Below are positions 57,537 through 64,000 of a stretch of 64,000 nucleotides of DNA, piece by piece; position 1 is the stretch's first letter, and the number at the start of each line of letters is the position of its first letter. This DNA comes from Fulvia fulva (lineage: Eukaryota > Ascomycota > Dothideomycetes > Mycosphaerellales > Mycosphaerellaceae). Both the position numbers and the translations under genes were made by a program. The DNA lies in contig NC_063018.1 in NCBI RefSeq assembly GCF_020509005.1, forward strand, positions 1,612,001 through 1,676,000, written 5' to 3'. Under the pieces are notes generated by a model. The model was given only the letters and a program-made list of their open reading frames with translations, was not told where the DNA came from and did no database searches.

Positions 57537-60500
57537 CGTCGAATAGTTCCTCTACCGTAGCTATAAATATACGTTCGTCGGTATCAGTAAGTCTATTATT
57601 TACCTATAGTAGTTAGTAGAATAAAGCTATTATAGCTTTGTAGTACTTAGCCTTATAGTCCTAGTCCTAGCCGTAGTTATCGTTAGGATCCCTAGTCCTT
57701 TTCCTCCGGACGATTAGTTCCGGTAGCTCCGGGGTTTCCTCGATCTTCTTATAGTCCGCGATATTATCTAGTCTACCGGGAAGTTAGACATAGAGCGGTC
57801 TTAAGACAGTTAGTCCTTTGTCCTTAGCCGTAGTAGGTTCGGTCTCTACGTAGGGAGCGGGGATTAGCTAGGTCGGTTCTTCTATAGAGGACTCGGCTAC
57901 TTTAGTAGTAGGAAGTTAGGGTTTTATACTACCCGAGGATCGTAAGATTGCTATCGGGGCATCCGCTAGTTGCTAAACTAGTAGTAGTCGCGAGACCGCC
58001 GGTAGTCGACCGACTAGCCTTCGTTCGGGTACCCTACTAGGTTAGTTCGTAAAGGAGATACCTAAGTCTAGATCTCCCCCCTTCTCGTTTTCGAACTAAT
58101 CTACTTAGCTATACTACCTAATAGCTTATATATCTAGCTCCTAGAACAACTATTACTTAGTCGATTAATCGTATCTAACGAAAACAGCTTCCTTACCCCG
58201 GTTTATTAACTTATCCTATCGTAGCCCTTTTAGATATAATTTCGGTTCTACGTAAACTACTACCCTATAACCCTATACTCTTAGGTGATCTACCGTCGTC
58301 ACTTTGCTAGTAAATGCTTCTTCCGGCGAAAGTTAGACACCGTTAAGTAACGGTCCGTTTAGTAGTAGGTTACGTATAACCGCCTATACCTCTAGCGCTT
58401 TAGGCTAGAATTCTACCGGTATCCCCGATTCCTCGAGCATTACGCGGATCGCGTTCTCCGATACCTAGATTAACCTTTCTACTACTCCGTTCTGTATAGA
58501 GTTATAAGTATCCGTCGTATCGTATTAAACCCCCAATTCTTTCTCCTATTCTTTTAGAACTATTAGTAGCTTAGGTACATTGTTACTCCGTACTACTCTT
58601 ACGTAGCATTTCGATACTTTCTCTATAGTTAGCCGCTATTATCGTAGTACTTACGGTACGTCGGATTTGTTCTTAAGCGGGATCACCTACTTCTTTCTTA
58701 AGAAGTTATCTACGATCTCTAGCTAGTATTTAAAACCTAGCCTAGATGTCGCATTTTCGAAGGGTCCGTAGATATCGATAGATATAAGCGCAAGTCTTTC
58801 GTTCTTTCGTTCTACGATAGCGCCTTTAAACTTCCGTATATTCGCGATAGAGTATACCTTATAGTTATACTCGTCTAGGATAGGAATCGGGTCCTTCTTA
58901 TTACTTACCCTATAGACGTTCCGGAGCAATCCTTTACCTAGGTATACGAATCTTCTTTACTAAAGCTCCTACTAATCCTCGGTAGTTACCGCGGCTAGAG
59001 CTTCCTCGTATAGTATCTCCGGGGGTCTATTATCTACCTAGTTTAGGGAGTCGGATATTAAAGATACTACCGGTACCCCCTCTCGTAGTACTGTTCGTAC
59101 GATAGGCTTTCCGCTCTTATACTTAAGTATAAAGTTTAGAGGTTTAATATCGAATTGCTTACTAAACTACCTCTATAAAACTAGATTAACTCCGAGATTA
59201 GGAATAAACAAGACTTTCTCTAGCGTAATTTGTTTCCCCGTTAGGCCTACTATAGTTACTATTCCTTTATAGAATATATCTAGGTACCCCCTACCGACTT
59301 TAATTACTTTCCTTCCCGCTAGTTTCCTAAGCGATCTGAATAGAGACTTATTATTAGTTATATATAAGGAGGTATAGGAGTCTAGTAACTATTCGGAGGC
59401 GGAAAACTTGCCTTTTACTTCGGTAGTAGAATAGGCGACTTCGTCGTCGTATATTTCCTCGGTATCGCTTTCTCGTAAGGTATAGGCTCGTATCGCCTTT
59501 ACCTTTGTCTTATTATCGGATTGGCTTCTCCTATCCTTCTGCTGTTTCCTAGACTTCTTAAGGGCGTTTTAGGCCTTCTCTAGATCCCGGGCTAGCTCTT
59601 CGTAGGACTTCTTCTCCGGTTACTTCTAGGTGTTCTTCTTTTTAATAAACTCCTTTACGGAATCTAGTTCCGGGCACAATATAACTAGGTAGTTACTATC
59701 GTAGATAAAGTAGCCGCTCTTGCCTACTTGCCTCTAGGAGTATAGAGCGGTCTCGTCCTTACTCTCTTAGATCCGTAATTCGTAGGATTTAAGTAAGGTT
59801 ATAGCGGATTCCTAGCCTAGGTTTAGCTAGGCTAGGATAGTGTCCCTAGTACTAGCGTAGACGTCCGGGAGGCTACTTAGTAGGTGCTTAAACCTCCGGA
59901 TAGGGTCCTTATAGTAGGTCTCTTTACTATCTATTTCGGTAATCTATATAGATAGGTTACCTAGATATATCTACCCTTGTCTAATTGTCTAATCGTCCGG
60001 TAGCTTAAACAATACTAGCTATTTTATAAGCGCTACTACGTATACCTTATAGACCTTACTATACTTCTTCTATAGAAGTTTCTAGATCTCTTTCGTATTA
60101 CGTATATCTAAGATTTCTTAGTTGTCCTCCTCGGACAAATATACTAAGATAGTATATCTCGCTATACCGTTCGCCTTCGAAGTGATCTTAGGCGTAACGG
60201 ATTCTAGGAGATCAGCCGACGAGTCGTCGATAACCTAGAATACCTCCCGGATTTCGAGATAGTCTCGTAGTATAACGAACTAGCGCTTCTAGTTCTTATA
60301 AGTAAGGGTAGGGCCGACCTTCCGGGGGCCCTCGTAACTCGTTAAGTCTTCTATAGCGAAGGTAGCCTAGGATATATAGCAAGCTCTACTTGACTACGGT
60401 AGTTAGAATAAGCTTAGACTCCCCTAGTCTATAAGTAGCGTTCCGTATAGTAGACTCCCCGAGTCTATTAGTACGTTACCGTACGGATTCCGGGTATAGG

Positions 60501-60568
60501 GTACAATACTCTACGTCGTACTTCCTTAGTATATCGATGTCCTATTAAGTAAACTCGGGCTTATAACC
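57537..60568 (-). pseudogene. Degenerate copia gag, protease and integrase
   Basis: The minus strand gives gag near 59900-60450, then protease and integrase. The clearest piece is the open frame 58723-58929 ('NERLALISIDIYGPF'), which corresponds to the start of the integrase core in the intact copia (near 54385-54425). TAG/CTA-rich and inactive. Confidence 0.8.
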
Positions 60569-60976
60569 TATTAAATAGGTATAGTATATATGTGTACGGT
60601 AGTTAGGACACGTAATAGGGAAGGAGGAAGGACTAATATAGTATACGAAGGTATATAGTAGAATAGTGTTTAGTACTAAAGGTGTCTCTACTATCGGTAT
60701 AGAGACTACGTCTCTTATACCTATATAGAGGGATATTGCTCTAGTCCTAGTCCTGTTTTACTACGCCTTATCGGTTTTATCTATATCTTATCCTACGATA
60801 GTAGTTCCTCCTATAGTCTCGTACTAACTAGCTAAGTAACTTTAGGTCCTCTAAGTCGCTCCTACTATTCATACGGTGTCTCGGTAGTATTGCCGTACTA
60901 TTGTCTCGACTAGCTTAGTATATACTAAGTTAGTCTTAGTACCGTACAACATACCTACTAACCTATATTTGTAATA
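60569..60976 (-). repeat. Degenerate copia, 5' LTR
   Basis: 408 bp, partner of 49888-50295. Followed by the duplication AGGAT and the second half of the gypsy-C LTR. Confidence 0.85.
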
Positions 60977-61091
60977 AGGATTACTATATATATTTTACGG
61001 CCCGCGGACCGGTAATTATATATACCTACGCGTAAGCTATCCTAAGGTCACTAGGTACGCCCTTACTTACTAGGGTAGTTAGTCGTCTATA

Positions 61092-61535
61092 CTAGTAGCT
61101 ACTTACTACGCGTTATAAATATTAGCTAGTATAAGCCGTATTAGAGAGTCCTACTAATAGTCCGTAGCCGAGTAGGTTATAAATAGGTCCGGCTTACCGA
61201 GGGCGGAAGGGGTTACCTTAAGATCACGGCGTCTATTATTCTAGTAGAGACGAGTACCTTATAAGTTACTAGACTAAGTAGTAATAGTACGTAGAATCTT
61301 CTATACTTTAGGGTCGGTTTTATCTATAGCTAAGGTAGCTTCGATATCCTTAGTAGTAATCTCGCGATTACGCCTAGTAATATATTAACTAATAAAGAAC
61401 GAAGAGTAACTACGTACCTACTAGCGTATTTACTAATTATAGATAAAGAAGGGGAAATATAGATACTTCGTAAATTGATAGTCGCTATAGTTTAGAAGAT
61501 AATCGATATAGTCTATATACTTAATAGGAAAGGGA
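61092..61535 (-). pseudogene. Helitron Rep segment (RIP-altered), piece I
   Basis: The minus strand reads as the N-terminal side of a fungal Helitron replication initiator: 'YFPFFIYN', 'REITTKDIEATLAI', 'LRTITTQSSNLQGTRLY', then 'LGKPDLFITYSATDY' and 'SLIRLIPANIYN'. With gypsy-C removed it runs on into piece II at 22665 without loss of frame. LINE-C is inserted next to it, so any earlier Helitron sequence would be beyond the window. Confidence 0.8.
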
Positions 61536-61571
61536 AGCTATTATAGTGCCCTAAGTACAACGGATTGAAAA

Positions 61572-62813
61572 ATGGCGACGACGACGGCAGTAGACGACCG
61601 AGAGCAAGGGGGAGACGAGTGGAGGACGCTCTGCAAGAAGGCGGAAGAGATGGTAGCGGCAGAAGAAGGGAGGTTTCCGGAGAGAGCACTGAAAGGAGTA
61701 ATGAGCGAACTGCTCGGGGGACTGAAGGCGCTCAAACGACAAACAAGCACTACGATCAACATGGCAATCGAGGCAGCAACACGAAACGCAAGAAACAACC
61801 CTCAAAGAGACCCGAGACAGACCCAGGGCCCAACGACCTGGGCAACAATCGCGAGCCAACCCACCCCCCCTCAAAGCACAGTACTACGAGTCCATATTAC
61901 GGACCAGAAAGAGAAGGAAGAGATAGGAAAGATGACCGGGAGGGAGATAGTCGAGAAGATCGGAGTAAAGGGAATAGTAGGGGCAAGGGCAGACAACAAA
62001 GGGGTCAAGCTGTTTACAGCACACGTACAGGACAAGAAGGCCCTCGAAATAAACAAGGAGTGGACACTGAAGATCGGGAGCACAGCGAAAGTCTCCCATC
62101 AACAGTACATAGTAATTGCGCATAGGGTCCCACGAACCTTTGATACACAAAGGGATACACTAAACCTCCAGAGGCAAAACCAGGTAACAGCACCAGGACT
62201 ACAGATCACAAAGACAGCGTGGGTCAAGAAGAAGATAGAGGAGGGCAAGAGGGCCTCCTCGCTGATCTTATGGGTTGCAACACCAGAGCAAGCGAACAAG
62301 GTCTTAGACCAAGGGTTGTACTAGGACTTTGAGAGGCTGGATGTAGAAATCCATCAGAGCAACCACAGAATCCTTCAATGTTTCAACTGTCAACAGTACG
62401 GACATATTGCCCCAAAGTGTAGCAAAGCCACACCAGTCTGCTCACACTGTGCTGGTGATCACGCGACCCAAGAGTGCCAAAAACGGAAGGAGGACACAAG
62501 ATGCGCAGCATGTGGGAGAAAACACCCGGCATGGTCAAACCAATGCCCAGTTAGACTATCAGCCCAGTGGAGAGCGCGGGAAGCAAGGGTAACAACACCA
62601 ACCAGGTTCCTAGTAGGTGAACAGAAACAACCAGAGAGAACCACCCACCCGAATAAGAGACCCCGGCCACAAGAGGAGCCACAAATAGTGCCAGCAATAG
62701 GGAGACCAACGTTCTTGTACAAGGCAGCGCAGAGCAATGGACAAATGAGAATCAACCAAATGATAGGGAGCCAACCCCAAAGGGAAGAACAGGAGGAGGG
62801 ACGGGAAAACTAA
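61572..62813 (+). pseudogene. LINE-C ORF1 (RNA-binding gag-like protein), one TAG stop
   Basis: 413 codons if TAG at 62322-62324 is read through; the stop splits it at residue 251 between 'DQGLY' and 'DFERLDVE'. The N-terminal part is helical and charged. Three Cys/His knuckles follow near the C-terminus: 'CFNCQQYGHIAPKC' (C-x2-C-x4-H-x4-C), 'CSHCAGDHATQEC' (x2, x3, x4) and 'CAACGRKHPAWSNQC' (x2, x3, x6). This is typical of ORF1 of Tad/I/jockey-like LINEs, which coats the element RNA. The TAG fits a TGG-to-TAG or CAG-to-TAG change. Confidence 0.88.
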
Positions 62814-62863
62814 CAGCAAGACCAACAGCAAGACCAAACGGACCTAGACACAAACATGTCCTG

Positions 62864-64000
62864 ATGCCTCACACTAACAGACTATCAATCATTCAGTATA
62901 ATGTGAACAGAAGCAAAGACAAGGTCCAAAGGAGCTTTCTACAAGCCTTAGACCCGGAGGAACACCACATTATAGCAATACAGGAACCATGGATCAACCC
63001 ACACTCTAGGATTCCATCAACTGTGCGAGACCCGAGATACCACGTAGTAATAAACAGAACCGAGGGAGTCCCACGAACTTGTATCTATGTCAGTAAGAAG
63101 GTACTAGCAGAGGACTGGCAGGCCTGGCCGAGTACCGACAGGGATATCACCACAGTGCAGCTCAAAACAACTCAAGGCCAAGTCCTGATCCATAGCGTAT
63201 ACAACCCACCTCCAGAGTCCAGAAGCAGCACACAACTACACACGCTAGGAAGGCTCCCGGAAGCAATGAACCAACAAAACCACAACATCGTGATAGGAGA
63301 TTTCAACCTCCACCACCTAAAGTGGGGATCGGACTTCACCCCAGCACACCACTTCTTAGCAGGGAGGCTCATTGGTCAGATGGAAACAGCCCAAATGGAC
63401 TTGATCACGCCAAAGGGAACAGAAACTTGGGCTAGAAACAACAGTTCTAGCACGCTAGACCTATGCTTCATGTCCCACGCCTTAACACGACGGGTAGAAA
63501 GCTGCACAGTCAATGACCAACTAGAGTCCTCATCAGACCACTATCCAATCCAAACCGACATCCAACTCACAGTTGAGGAGGAGAGGGAACCTGAGAGGAG
63601 GCTCTGCTGGAAGCAGGCCGAGTAGACACTAGTACAGCAGCGGCTAGAAGGCGAACTAGAACAGGTGAACATTGACAACATACACACAACGGAGGGGATT
63701 GACCAAGCAGTGGAGCAGCTGATAGAAGCTATACAAAGGGCAGCCCAGGCCCATATACCTGAGAAGAGATGGTCGCTATACTAGAAGCCATACTGGACAC
63801 CAGAGTGCACAGCCAAAGTCAAGGAGGCAAGGAGAGCAAGAAGGAGATGGGAGCAACGACGCACCCAAGCAAACTGGGAAGCCTATAACAACGCGTGCAA
63901 AGCAAAGAAGGCGCAGATTAGAAGAGACAAGACGCAGGAGTAGAGGTCAACTGTAGGGATGATCACAGAACACCCGGAACAAATCTGGAGACTAGCAGAA
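62864..64000 (+). pseudogene. LINE-C ORF2, endonuclease and start of RT region, three TAG stops
   Basis: Residues 1-230 form an apurinic-type endonuclease with its expected signatures: 'IIQYNVNRS' (Asn), 'IAIQEPWI' (Glu), 'VIGDFNLHH' and 'SSDHYPI' (Asp/His). It would nick the target DNA for target-primed reverse transcription. In-frame TAGs are at 63623, 63782 and 63941, and the frame is otherwise open to the window end, through the Arg/Lys-rich linker that precedes the reverse transcriptase in this group. The reverse transcriptase itself is outside. Confidence 0.88.

Larger units (their letters stand above)
49888..60976 (-). mobile_element. Degenerate Ty1/copia element, itself split by a younger copia
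   Basis: Bounded by two 408-bp LTRs and the duplication AGGAT. The coding strand is minus: gag to integrase at 57537-60568, reverse transcriptase and RNase H at 50296-51992. The LTRs differ from each other by RIP-type changes and also by some transversions near their left ends, so the insertion is old. The proteins resemble those of the intact copia at 51993-57531, but the LTRs (408 vs 235 bp) differ, so these are two related families in opposite orientation. Confidence 0.85.
22666..61091 (+). mobile_element. Gypsy-C LTR retrotransposon (RIP-altered) with many nested insertions
   Basis: Bounded by two direct 326-bp LTRs, 22666-22991 and 49672-49887 joined to 60982-61091 (interrupted by a copia element); the two are exactly equal in length. 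The flanks carry CTAG (22662-22665 and 61092-61095), a likely target duplication. Its own DNA amounts to about 7.7 kb plus LTRs: 22992-24301, 27626-29554, 30298-31163, 33017-35156, 36286-36998 and 49256-49671. These give gag, reverse transcriptase, RNase H and integrase remnants in that order. It is inserted in a Helitron, whose reading frame resumes on both sides. Confidence 0.85.
49672..61091 (+). repeat. Gypsy-C 3' LTR, interrupted by a copia element
   Basis: The two halves, 49672-49887 and 60982-61091, add up to 326 bp, the same as the 5' LTR at 22666-22991. The break has the 5-bp duplication AGGAT (49883-49887 and 60977-60981), and the 5' LTR shows the uninterrupted sequence. Confidence 0.85.
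61541..64000 (+). mobile_element. LINE-C non-LTR retrotransposon, 5' half (3' end outside window)
   Basis: Normal CA/TG content resumes here. ORF1 (61572-62813) and ORF2 (from 62864) lie in the usual order with a 50-bp gap. ORF1 is related to that of LINE-B but not just a RIP variant of it. All premature stops are TAG. The 5' edge (about 61541) is set by where the Helitron frame ends. Confidence 0.88.

Noticed and set aside
8481..61540. Centromere or AT-rich isochore
   Set aside because: Composition is CA/TG-poor but not extremely AT-rich, CG is retained, and the content is fully explained by nested transposons. Cannot be excluded without chromatin data.
61565..62125. 186-codon open frame overlapping LINE-C ORF1
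   Set aside because: Arg/Gly/Asp-rich shadow frame of ORF1; the zinc knuckles and similarity to LINE-B are in the frame starting at 61572.

Overview
The window looks like a piece of a filamentous ascomycete (Pezizomycotina, plausibly a Dothideomycete) chromosome. Three things point there: genes with 53-78 bp GT-AG introns, an F-BAR/SH3 septation protein and an RBR ubiquitin ligase of fungal type, and a long tract with the footprint of repeat-induced point mutation (RIP). The species cannot be named from sequence alone.

Region 1 (1-8330) is an ordinary gene-bearing segment. It holds the 3' part of a secreted/membrane protein gene (+), a Cdc15/Imp2/Hof1-type F-BAR + SH3 gene (-), a divergent RBR E3 ligase gene (+), and a shortened flavin monooxygenase-like gene (-) that sits against the repeat border. 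I could place exon junctions in all four.

Region 2 (about 8480-61540) is a repeat block in which CA and TG dinucleotides are almost gone and TA, above all TAG/CTA, replaces them, while CG is kept. It reads as one nest of transposons. The oldest layer I can place is a Helitron on the minus strand, with pieces at 61092-61535, 21810-22665, 15459-16624 and 12074-12110. A 326-bp-LTR gypsy element (22666-61091, called gypsy-C here) lies inside it. Gypsy-C in turn contains a chimeric LINE-B, two short LINE 3' ends, a full Fot1/pogo element and a LINE-A. Its own 3' LTR holds a degenerate copia. The Helitron also carries a LINE-B and a LINE-A. A 1-kb Fot1 derivative lies to the left.

Two young elements sit at the innermost level. 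A Ty3/gypsy chromovirus (38571-45792) has identical 184-bp LTRs, open gag and pol, a chromodomain and a textbook -1 frameshift site. A Ty1/copia element (51993-57531) has two in-frame TAG codons and a primer site matching the anticodon arm of initiator tRNA-Met. Two short LINE fragments (29570-30282, 35157-36271) are also unmutated or nearly so.

Region 3 (61541-64000) is the 5' half of another LINE (LINE-C), whose premature stops are all TAG; it runs off the window. No rRNA gene, tRNA gene or CRISPR array was seen. Gypsy-C, LINE-A, LINE-B, LINE-C are working names used only here.
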